A stretch of DNA of 13,171 bases, from NCBI GenBank assembly GCA_937901435.1, contig CALGTJ010000415.1, forward strand, positions 1-13,171, written 5' to 3'. The notes below the pieces were generated by a model. The model saw only the letters and a program-made list of their open reading frames with translations. It was not told the DNA's origin and did not search any database. Source of the DNA: an uncultured Rhodobacter sp. GTDB taxonomy: Bacteria > Pseudomonadota > Alphaproteobacteria > Rhodobacterales > Rhodobacteraceae. Position numbers and translations under genes: made by a program. Positions 6,690 through 13,171 of the stretch are shown here, piece after piece; the stretch's first letter is position 1, and each line of letters opens with the position of its first letter.

Positions 6690-7691
6690 ATGGCCGCAGA
6701 TCTGGCGGAACCGAAAGAGATCGACTCGGCAGAGGCCGTGATTGCGCTCTTGACAGAAGATCTTGGTGAAAGCGGGTTCCAGCACGTGTTGGACGAACAG
6801 CATCAGGCCATCTATATCTCTCGCGGGCCGAAATTGCTGGTAATGTTCCAGCAATTTGACGACGCGGTTCGAGACGCCAAACTTGGCGGTCCCGTGGGTC
6901 TCGATTTCGTTGACGACAAAAATTACTCGCTGCTGTATCTCGGCGCCCGCGCACCAACCTGGTTCCGTGCAAACAGCCTTTATGAATTCTTTGATGACCT
7001 CGTAGATGATTGTTTTTTCGAAGATTTCGATCAGGTGATGTTCTACGGGGCGGGCATCGGTGCCTATGCCGCCTGCGCCTATTCCGTCGCCGCGCCGGGC
7101 GCTCAAGTCCTTGCAATCGCGCCGCAAGCCACGCTTGATATGGACCGGGTCGGCTGGGACAAACGGTTCCCGAAAGGGCGTGTTCTAGACTTCTGTGGGC
7201 GCTATGGCTACGCCCCGGACATGCTGGAAGGATCCGCGCAAGCCTTTGTTTTATTTGATCCATTCAGCACATTGGATCATGTGCATGCCAGTTTGTTTCA
7301 TGGACCAAACATTGCGCGTTTCAAATGTCGTCATCTTAATGGTATGATAGAACCTGCGCTGCGAGAGATGGATATTCTCCATCGCATCATCGCCGCCTGT
7401 GCTGATGGCGAACTGACCCACGAATGCTTTTTTCACGTGCTGCGCGCACGACGCGAGCACACGAGGTATCTGCGCACACTGCTGTATTCACTCGACAAAA
7501 AAGGGGAAACCCTGCGTGTCGCTCTTTTATGCAAGGCCGTCCTTGCCCGTCGTAGTGGCCCTGTGTTCCGCAAAAGCCTTGCCGCGGCCGAGAAACGCTT
7601 ACATGATCTGGGCCAAAGACCTAGTTGGCTACGCGATCCTGACGCCCGCCCCTTTACGCAAGAGACTTCAGAGCCACCAGAAGACGCGTAA
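6690..7691 (+). CDS. Alpha/beta-hydrolase-fold protein, probable pseudoenzyme
   Basis: A 333-residue protein homologous to the C-terminal domain of the 1097-aa fusion. Shared blocks include WFR (91-93), FEDFDQVMFYG (110-120), APGAQVLAIAPQATL (135-149) and FDP (189-191). The nucleophile elbow, GASMGG in the fusion, is GAGIGA here, so the catalytic Ser is Gly122 (codon GGC at 7053-7055, one transition away from AGC). The catalytic His of the fusion (MGHQLPN) aligns with Gly218; H215 is nearby but offset by three. The acid-position Asp190 is kept. No signal peptide is seen. The start ATG at 6690 has GAGG five bases before. It follows the DXD-GT/methyltransferase gene by 25 bp, so they are co-transcribed. 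Its 3' end overlaps the convergent sulfotransferase gene by 38 bp. A non-catalytic binding or scaffold role is the favoured inference; a relocated active site cannot be excluded. Confidence 0.75.
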   Translation: MAADLAEPKEIDSAEAVIALLTEDLGESGFQHVLDEQHQAIYISRGPKLLVMFQQFDDAVRDAKLGGPVGLDFVDDKNYSLLYLGARAPTWFRANSLYEFFDDLVDDCFFEDFDQVMFYGAGIGAYAACAYSVAAPGAQVLAIAPQATLDMDRVGWDKRFPKGRVLDFCGRYGYAPDMLEGSAQAFVLFDPFSTLDHVHASLFHGPNIARFKCRHLNGMIEPALREMDILHRIIAACADGELTHECFFHVLRARREHTRYLRTLLYSLDKKGETLRVALLCKAVLARRSGPVFRKSLAAAEKRLHDLGQRPSWLRDPDARPFTQETSEPPEDA

Positions 7692-8595
7692 CCTCGGTCA
7701 GTTGCGCCTCTGTGAAGGCCGGAATTCCCGGCCCTGCTGTATCATGCTCTAAATCTGCGGTATCAAAAAGCTGCGCCTGATCGGGGAAAAACCGTGCGCA
7801 AAGTGTCGAGTTTCCCTTGTCATGCGCTGCCAGATAGGCGCGGCGCTCTGTCTGGCTTAAAATGGGGCCACGATCCTTTGGATCCTGAGGAAACTTTGCT
7901 GCCAAATTGCGCTGTAAGCGCCGCGGATCAGCCAGCCCCGCCGCAGCGGCCGCTTGCAACAATTGCACGCGGTGTATCCCCGGAGAGACATTGTTATCTG
8001 CCGATTCCTCTGGTTCAGGCGGGTCCAGCCCCAGCAGAGCATATACGTCCGACACAACATCCCCGCCCGTAAGGCGCGGTCGTTCCAAAATGCGCGGAAC
8101 CAACGTGACGCCTGCCAGATCCTGCCACGGGGCAAGCTGTGCTGCATAGTCTGACCCGCTGCCAGAAAAGCGTTCGATAAAGGCGTCGATGGATCCCAAA
8201 AAGCGCAGGTTTTTCGCTTTCTGCAAGTATTTTGCCTCGATATACTTATCCTGACGCCGCAAATAGGTAAGCACTTTCAGTGATTTAACCTTCAACACGG
8301 GCAATACGGCAAACAAGGCCTCAGGCGTCATGCCGTAGAACATCTCGCTGGACAGAAACGCGCGCGAGGTCTCGCATGTTTCAAGGGCAGTGTTCAAATT
8401 TGCCGCCATCTTACCCAGATCATCGCGTGATTTGTTCATCGCGACGGCCAGATCATTGCAACTGGTTTTCCCTTTCGGGGTCACATAGGTCACCCCCTGC
8501 GCGGCCAAAGCCTCGCGGTGGGTCAGCAGGTGCTTTTGCAATGTCGATGTGCCGGACTTGGGCAAGCCGATGTGCAACCAAATTTCGGCAGGCAT
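7654..8595 (-). CDS. PAPS-dependent sulfotransferase family protein
   Basis: A 313-residue cytoplasmic protein. IWLHIGLPKSGTSTLQKHLL (5-24) is a textbook 5'-phosphosulfate loop with K13, S14, G15 and T16. LKVLTYLRRQDKYIEAKYL (106-124) is the 3'-phosphate strand and helix with R113/R114. Family role: sulfate transfer from PAPS to a hydroxyl or amine, here plausibly on the glycan built by its operon partners. The PAPS supply genes are not in the window. The ATG at 8595 directly abuts the TAA of the 371-aa glycosyltransferase (TAAATG), so translation is very likely coupled; no strong independent ribosome site is seen. It is last in block C and overlaps the hydrolase-fold gene tail-to-tail. Unlike the sulfotransferase-like gene at 716-1612, all cofactor-loop residues are intact. 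Confidence 0.88.
   Translation of the reverse strand: MPAEIWLHIGLPKSGTSTLQKHLLTHREALAAQGVTYVTPKGKTSCNDLAVAMNKSRDDLGKMAANLNTALETCETSRAFLSSEMFYGMTPEALFAVLPVLKVKSLKVLTYLRRQDKYIEAKYLQKAKNLRFLGSIDAFIERFSGSGSDYAAQLAPWQDLAGVTLVPRILERPRLTGGDVVSDVYALLGLDPPEPEESADNNVSPGIHRVQLLQAAAAAGLADPRRLQRNLAAKFPQDPKDRGPILSQTERRAYLAAHDKGNSTLCARFFPDQAQLFDTADLEHDTAGPGIPAFTEAQLTEVTRLLVALKSLA
7717..7733. terminator. GC-rich hairpin near the convergent gene ends
   Basis: GGCCGG (7717-7722), AATTC, CCGGCC (7728-7733): a perfect 6-bp GC stem, 26 bases past the stop of the hydrolase-fold gene. It lies within the C-terminal codons of the opposing sulfotransferase gene. No T-run follows, so it could be only a pause or Rho-assisted end for block B transcripts, or chance. 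Confidence 0.25.
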
Positions 8596-9711
8596 TTATC
8601 CGGCCATCAAATCAGGAACTTGCGCAATCCGGTCAAAGATTTCCTGCGGCACCTTATCAGGACCTTCGGTCATCATCTTACGGTTCAACAGGTTTAAGTG
8701 GCGCGAGATCATCTGCATCCGGGGAGAGGTGATTTCCTCAAAAAAGGCCGCGGTGTCCTGACGGCTCAGCAGGTCCCTGATCTTTGCCCTATGCCCGGCG
8801 ACCGCCTCTGTCTGACGCGTTTTCATGCCGCGTAACGCCAGCAGGCTGTCATATTCGGCACGCGCACGCGGCAAGTGGCGCAGGATACTATCATCCCGCT
8901 CCATATTGAAATTCATCCGCAGCCAATAGGCCAGACCCTGATCCCGATCCACATGGTTGACGCGGCCACGGTCCTTTTTGACCACAAAACTTTCGGCAGA
9001 GCGCACAGCATAGTGGTTCAGCGTCACCAGATCATAGCCATGGGAATGGGTACCAAAGCGCCAACCATCCTTGACGAATTTATCCAGCACAGGCCGACCA
9101 CACCCGTCGATCCAATCGAGATCCTCGGCGGCCTTATCCAAATTATTGGGGCGATGCACACCGATCCGGGTCAGCTTGCCCGCCACATGGGGACCTTTGG
9201 TCGAAAACATCGACTTGACGGCCCAAGCCTGCACCGGGCTGGGGCAAAATTTTGGTGCGCAATGGGTGAATTGCGCAGAGACGAAATCGTCTTTGTACTC
9301 AACCACATCCCCGTTGCCAAACAACCGCCACTGCATAGAGATCACGTCAAATGACCCTGCCGCCTTGAACAGCGCGTCCAGCGTGCCATCACCCACATGC
9401 ACATTCACAAACTCATCCACGTCGCTGACCATGACCCAGTCGGCGTCGCGCACGATGTCCAGATCCTCGGCAAAGCGCAAAGCGCCCTTCTGCGGGTTAT
9501 GATCGCCGGGTATGTCCAGATAGGGGTTGTCCATCCGGGTCAGAATGCCGTGTTTTTGCAGGGTATCCAGCATCTCGACCGTGCCGTCGTCACAATCATT
9601 GGTGAAGACAAGAAAATCGGTGAAGCCGATAGAGCGATGATAGGCGACCCATTCAAGAATAAACGGGGCTTCGTTTTTCATACAGGTGATGATCAGTCGC
9701 TTTTGCGTCAT
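8596..9711 (-). CDS. GT2/GT92-like glycosyltransferase (371 aa)
   Basis: A single-domain transferase with every family motif intact: IITCMKNEAPFILEWVAYH (7-25), TNDCDDGT (37-44), SDVDEFVNVHVGDG (96-109), WRLFGN (128-133), IGVHRP (183-188), LNHYAVRS (231-238) and KKDRGRVNH (245-253). A helical tail (about 280-365) resembles that of the 756-aa protein, including its GP..VP...FD ending. It is the second gene of block C: only five bases separate its ATG from the TAG of the 1097-aa gene, with GGAG eight bases before the start, and its own stop abuts the sulfotransferase start. Parts are nearly identical at DNA level to the middle domain of the 1097-aa gene (38 of 41 bases, 9626-9666 against 11791-11831). 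Expected role: sugar transfer from a nucleotide donor; specificity unknown. Confidence 0.88.
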   Translation of the reverse strand: MTQKRLIITCMKNEAPFILEWVAYHRSIGFTDFLVFTNDCDDGTVEMLDTLQKHGILTRMDNPYLDIPGDHNPQKGALRFAEDLDIVRDADWVMVSDVDEFVNVHVGDGTLDALFKAAGSFDVISMQWRLFGNGDVVEYKDDFVSAQFTHCAPKFCPSPVQAWAVKSMFSTKGPHVAGKLTRIGVHRPNNLDKAAEDLDWIDGCGRPVLDKFVKDGWRFGTHSHGYDLVTLNHYAVRSAESFVVKKDRGRVNHVDRDQGLAYWLRMNFNMERDDSILRHLPRARAEYDSLLALRGMKTRQTEAVAGHRAKIRDLLSRQDTAAFFEEITSPRMQMISRHLNLLNRKMMTEGPDKVPQEIFDRIAQVPDLMAG

Positions 9712-9716
9712 TCGCC

Positions 9717-12700
9717 CTACTCCGCCGCCTGCTTTTGCGTCTTTGCCAACTCGCCCTTCAACCGATCCAAAGAGCGGGCAATATTCTTGGCGTCACGCCG
9801 TTTCAGCGTGTATTCACAGACCCTTATCGCACTGCGCAGTTTTCCGCGTTTTTCAGCCTCCATCAAAATATCATGTTGGAACCTTGGTAAATCACGTCGG
9901 TTACGGAAGAGTTTATAAAACAGCGCTGGCGTCAGTGAATTATCCGCCGCCGCGAACAAAAGCGGTTTCAACATCCCCATAAGCACGAAGGCATTCGGCA
10001 ATTGATGCCCCATAAAGGGCGTTTTCAGATGTGTGATACGATCGCCTTTGATACGGCTCACCTGTTCCCGGTCCGGCTCGAAATAGGGGTCAGAGATGAT
10101 CGTGGTGGTGCCCGCCTTTTGCAACACGTTGGCCGCATCGTTAAACCGCCCCTTCCAGTCCAGTTTCGCGGTCCAGCCCCAGCGATTGTCGCGTGGCAGG
10201 ATGTCCCGGTTGAGCGTTGATTGCGGTGCGATGGCCAATACATTGGCCCCCGGCGCACATTGTGAATAGACCAGCGCGCCATAGCCCCCCATAGAGGCAC
10301 CGTAAAACAGAACCTCATCAAATTGCTCAAAGAATCCCTGATCGCGAAGCGATTCAAATGCGTCATGCACAAAGTCGTGGCGGAACCAGTTGCGCTGCGT
10401 GCCCATCACGCCAAGCACGGAACAGCCCATGTCTTTCCACACGACCTTGAACCCCCAAGGCCAACGCGGCCCCTCTTCGCGTACGTTCGAGATATTGTCG
10501 AACACCACGACCAACCGTTTAGAGCGCGGCGCGAACAATACCGCGTTTTCCGGGCCTTCCCAAAGGAAGCCATGCGTCTTGGCCGCAAAGGCGCGTGCCT
10601 CGTCAAAGCGGTCATGCACGAGCGTGTCAGACACAGAAGCCGGGGCCTTGATCAGACGCAGGCTGGTAAGTGGCTCGGGCCGTTTGAAGGTCAGGTTGAT
10701 TTTACCAGCGGGTGCGGCGGCGGGTGCCGGTTTTGCCGTCGACAAAGACGCGGGATCCTGTTTTTTCGGTTCTCTCTGTGTGGTCTGCGCGGTCGCCATT
10801 GCGTTTGCCGTTTCAAGCGCGGTCTGCTGGCGGGCCTTTTCGCTGTTTTGTTCTGCCTCTGCGGCAAGGGAAATTTCCAGCGCGTCGGGGCGTTTCACCA
10901 GAGTCAGATCGTCAAACAACTGTTTGTAATCCGGCTTCTCCTGAAGGCTTTTGATCTTGTCCTTGTGCAAGACCACCGCCTCTTCGTGCATTGCGGCCAG
11001 TTGTGGATCGGCGCGCAGCTTGTCCAGTTCCTTGTACATATCCGGCAAGCGCGCGAGGATACGGTCGTCGGTCTCGGTCGCATAATTGCGGCGCATCCAA
11101 TAGTCGATGCCCTGATCATGTTCCGTATGGTTGATCCGCCCCCTGTCGCGTTTGACCAGAAGGCTTTCAGCCGAGCGCAGGATATAGTGGTTCAGCGTCG
11201 CCAGACGATAGCCAAGCGAGCGTTTGGTCGAACGCCAGCCGTTGTTGGTTAACAGCATATCGGGCATCGCGCGGCCAGAGCCATTGACCCAGCGCACGTC
11301 GTTTTCTTCCCCTTCGTCGATGCCCAAAGGCCGATGCACCCCAATGCGCGTATAGGGCGCGCTGGCTTTGTTGAACATCGACTTGAAGCCCCAGCCAAGG
11401 CGTGGCTTGGGGATGAATTCAGGGGCACACTGGGTGAATTGCTCGACAATGGGGCGGTCTTCGTAGGCGTGGATGTCCTTGTTTCCAAAGAATTTCCACG
11501 TGAAAGAGATCACGTTGGGATAGTTCGAGGCGCGAAAGAGATCCGCGAATTTGCCATCACCCACATGAATGTTAACGAATTCGTCACAGTCGATGGTCAA
11601 GATCCAGTCAGCGGCGGCGTAACAGGCCTGCTTTGTGGCATCCTTCAGCGCAACCTGCTGTGGCTTCTTGCCAGAGGCGGGATCCCATGGGTTGTCCAAC
11701 CGGGTGACGTAGTCCAACGCGCTTAGCCGGTCCAGCATCGCGTTGGTGTTATCGGTGCAATTGTTGGTATAGACCAGAAAATGATCGACACCGATAGAGC
11801 GGTGATAGGCGATCCATTCAAGGATAAACGGAGCCTCGTTCTTCATCGAGGTGACCACAAGGATCTTGTCGTTCCTGATCGGGGTCACGGGGTCCGCGAG
11901 GTAGCCCATGATATTGCCTGTGCGCCCCTCCAGCCCGTCGATCATCTGTTGATATTCAGGGCTTTGCACCGAGGGCATGACCGGCATTTCATCCAGCGCC
12001 GCCGGGCGGGTCAGGGTTACATTGAAGTTGGTCGAACGGATCGAGCCGGGTGTGTCATCGTCATCGTCATCCGCGTCATTTCGATAAGCCTTGACGGAGC
12101 CCTTCTTGAGCGGTGACCCGCTCTCGGCGTCCTTTGCGGCCTCTTGCGCTTCTTGCTCGGCGCGTTCTGCCAAAATAGACGCGGGTGGCTCGTCCGGGAT
12201 CGGGGCCAGCGCCATGTCGATGTTGTGACGCGCCAGCGCGCGCCCCAGGAAACTGTCCGGATGGGCAAGCCCGCCCTCGTTGGTCACAATGCGGCGACGC
12301 AGACGGCGGTTCCACAGGTGAACGCCGTAGCAGCCGTCGTCGAGTTGCTCGTCGATCTTGAACCCGGGGTCCAGCAGGTCACGGCGATATTTGAACGAGA
12401 TAGGAAAAAACGCCATCTGGGGCAGCACATGTTCCATCTCGCCGGTTTCAAACAGAAAATGCGTCAGAGCGGCGGGGCCCCAAACACCCCATTCCAGTTC
12501 CGACACATGCACAGGATTGCCCGCATCGCGTGCCGCCTCAAGCCGGGCTTTTTCCTCTGGCTTGGCCCATGGCGGGATGGGAAATTCGGTTTTGCACAGA
12601 TCGTTCAGCCTGGCCAAGGTCTTGGAAAAGCGGGGCAATCCCAGCACGGCGTTACAGACCAGACGGCTCTCTTTTTCCCAGCCAAAGACCCATTGATCCT

Positions 12701-13010
12701 TGAAATCCCAAGGCCGCATGCACAGCATATCCGCGTCGACCCAGATCACATTCTGCAACTCGATCATGCGATAGCGAAAGGCATCCGCATGCACCGCAGG
12801 AGAGCCGGATTTGGCGTGGCGGATAAAATTGTCGTTTGGAAAGATCAGGTTGGCGTCGATCACTTCGACCCCTTCGGGCACGCCTGACGTTTCGCCATAG
12901 GTGTAAAGAATGGTTCGGTGCCCATGATCCACAAAGGATTTCAGACATACCTGCTCAATATAACTCAAAGAGCCGCCAATCCATAGCGACGCCACAATGG
13001 GTAAAGACAT
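9717..13010 (-). CDS. Triple fusion: DXD glycosyltransferase, GT2/GT92-like glycosyltransferase, alpha/beta hydrolase
   Basis: A 1097-residue protein in three modules. Module 1 (1 to about 265) is a Gly_transf_sug domain: SLWIGGSLSYIEQVCLKSF (8-26), ADAFRY (75-80), the DXD motif WVDADMLCMRPW (90-101) and WGVWGPAALTHFL (174-186). A charged linker (280-326) holds six consecutive Asp. Module 2 (about 381-640) is GT2/GT92-like: SMKNEAPFILEWIAYH (388-403), TNNCTDNT (415-422), IDCDEF (473-478), IGVHRP (556-561), LNHY (606-609) and KRDRGRINH (620-628). An Ala/Gln/Pro-rich linker runs from about 712 to 770. Module 3 (about 795-1020) is an alpha/beta hydrolase with FYGASMGGYGA (902-912, nucleophile S906), a likely acid D974 and H1002 in MGHQLPN. 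All three sites look intact. No signal peptide or membrane helix is seen. ATG at 13010 has AAGAG seven bases upstream. It heads block C. Inferred role: two sequential sugar transfers plus esterase or acyl-transfer chemistry on one substrate. Confidence 0.9.
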   Translation of the reverse strand: MSLPIVASLWIGGSLSYIEQVCLKSFVDHGHRTILYTYGETSGVPEGVEVIDANLIFPNDNFIRHAKSGSPAVHADAFRYRMIELQNVIWVDADMLCMRPWDFKDQWVFGWEKESRLVCNAVLGLPRFSKTLARLNDLCKTEFPIPPWAKPEEKARLEAARDAGNPVHVSELEWGVWGPAALTHFLFETGEMEHVLPQMAFFPISFKYRRDLLDPGFKIDEQLDDGCYGVHLWNRRLRRRIVTNEGGLAHPDSFLGRALARHNIDMALAPIPDEPPASILAERAEQEAQEAAKDAESGSPLKKGSVKAYRNDADDDDDDTPGSIRSTNFNVTLTRPAALDEMPVMPSVQSPEYQQMIDGLEGRTGNIMGYLADPVTPIRNDKILVVTSMKNEAPFILEWIAYHRSIGVDHFLVYTNNCTDNTNAMLDRLSALDYVTRLDNPWDPASGKKPQQVALKDATKQACYAAADWILTIDCDEFVNIHVGDGKFADLFRASNYPNVISFTWKFFGNKDIHAYEDRPIVEQFTQCAPEFIPKPRLGWGFKSMFNKASAPYTRIGVHRPLGIDEGEENDVRWVNGSGRAMPDMLLTNNGWRSTKRSLGYRLATLNHYILRSAESLLVKRDRGRINHTEHDQGIDYWMRRNYATETDDRILARLPDMYKELDKLRADPQLAAMHEEAVVLHKDKIKSLQEKPDYKQLFDDLTLVKRPDALEISLAAEAEQNSEKARQQTALETANAMATAQTTQREPKKQDPASLSTAKPAPAAAPAGKINLTFKRPEPLTSLRLIKAPASVSDTLVHDRFDEARAFAAKTHGFLWEGPENAVLFAPRSKRLVVVFDNISNVREEGPRWPWGFKVVWKDMGCSVLGVMGTQRNWFRHDFVHDAFESLRDQGFFEQFDEVLFYGASMGGYGALVYSQCAPGANVLAIAPQSTLNRDILPRDNRWGWTAKLDWKGRFNDAANVLQKAGTTTIISDPYFEPDREQVSRIKGDRITHLKTPFMGHQLPNAFVLMGMLKPLLFAAADNSLTPALFYKLFRNRRDLPRFQHDILMEAEKRGKLRSAIRVCEYTLKRRDAKNIARSLDRLKGELAKTQKQAAE
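12054..12071. repeat. Three tandem GTCATC hexamers within the 1097-aa gene
   Basis: Three perfect copies of GTCATC encode, on the minus strand, six consecutive Asp residues in the linker between the two glycosyltransferase modules. Each hexamer is two codons, so slippage would change linker length without shifting the frame. Confidence 0.7.
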
Positions 13011-13035
13011 TCGTCTACTCTTTCTGTTCCTGCTC

Positions 13036-13085
13036 GGTCAGTTTTTCCGACCTATACCGCTCTGTCATTCGGTCATTTTTATGAC
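13036..13085 (-). promoter_or_regulatory. Two adjacent A/T-loop hairpins in the leader of the 1097-aa gene
   Basis: On the plus strand GGTCAG-TTTTT-CCGACC (13036-13052) and GTCAT-TTTT-ATGAC (13072-13085) each form a stem with an all-T loop (all-A in the minus transcript); the first stem includes one G-U pair in RNA. They lie 26 and 62 bases upstream of the ATG at 13010. If transcribed they would be leader stem-loops; if not, they flank the promoter. A TATAGG (minus strand, 13051-13056) between them resembles a -10 box but has no good -35 partner. Confidence 0.3.
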
Positions 13086-13123
13086 GAGACGCCACAAGAC
13101 CGTGACTTTTGAGAATCTTAGAG

Positions 13124-13145
13124 GTGGTCCTAGTTCTTCGACCAC
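13124..13145. promoter_or_regulatory. Inverted repeat GTGGTC-N10-GACCAC upstream of block C
   Basis: A 6-bp dyad (13124-13129 and 13140-13145) with a 10-base centre, about 115-135 bases upstream of the 1097-aa gene. Half-site spacing of 16 bases suits a dimeric helix-turn-helix regulator. No T-run follows on either strand, so a terminator is less likely. The region 13011-13171 holds no gene that I can see. Confidence 0.3.
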
Positions 13146-13171
13146 TTTGCGGCCCTGTTAAGGTGGATCAG

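Noticed and set aside
10323..11252. Long plus-strand open frame of 309 codons opposite the 1097-aa gene
   Set aside because: It is antisense to clearly homologous glycosyltransferase codons; high GC and wobble bias keep the opposite frame free of stops. No family motif is seen in it.
12144..12887. Plus-strand open frame of 247 codons opposite module 1 of the fusion
   Set aside because: Antisense to a well-supported DXD-glycosyltransferase domain; no recognisable protein features.
1..13171. Mobile element, CRISPR array, tRNA or rRNA
   Set aside because: No transposase-like protein, spaced direct-repeat array, tRNA cloverleaf or rRNA-like sequence was found on either strand; the repeated motifs are paralogous coding segments.

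Overview
The window looks like a piece of an alphaproteobacterial chromosome, most likely from the Rhodobacterales/Roseobacter group. That placement is inference: it rests on the GC-rich coding sequence with dense wobble-position G/C, the style of the proteins (glycosyltransferases with Glyco_tranf_2_4-like motifs next to short PAPS-type sulfotransferases) and an excalibur-type membrane protein of a kind common in that group. No rRNA, tRNA, CRISPR array or insertion sequence was seen, and no stretch above about 160 bases lacks a gene.

Layout. Bases 161-703 (+) encode a small two-helix membrane protein with a C-terminal excalibur Ca-binding-like motif; it seems unrelated to the rest. From 716 to 13010 the window is one glycan-modification locus of eight genes in three transcription blocks. 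Block A (minus, 5016 to 716) has a 347-aa GT2/GT92-like glycosyltransferase, a 756-aa relative with an apparent decayed second GT domain at its N-terminus, and a degenerate sulfotransferase-like protein. Block B (plus, 5129 to 7691) has a DXD (Gly_transf_sug) glycosyltransferase fused to a macrocin-O-methyltransferase-like domain, then an alpha/beta-hydrolase-fold protein that has lost its nucleophile serine. Block C (minus, 13010 to 7654) has a 1097-aa triple fusion (DXD glycosyltransferase, GT2/GT92-like glycosyltransferase, alpha/beta hydrolase), a 371-aa GT2/GT92-like glycosyltransferase and a sulfotransferase with an intact PAPS loop. Blocks A and B diverge from a 112-bp intergenic region at 5017-5128. 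Blocks B and C converge and overlap by 38 bp.

How they may work together. Four domain families each occur at least twice: DXD-GT twice, GT2/GT92-like four times plus one decayed copy, hydrolase twice, sulfotransferase twice. The 1097-aa protein carries in one chain three modules that neighbours carry separately. None of the locus proteins shows a signal peptide or membrane helix, so all appear cytoplasmic. The simplest inference is a cytoplasmic assembly and decoration line for a sulfated, possibly methylated or acylated, surface glycan. The polymerase and export genes are not in the window, so the product cannot be named. The main points of interest are the triple fusion and the recurring pattern of an intact module alongside a catalytically eroded copy.
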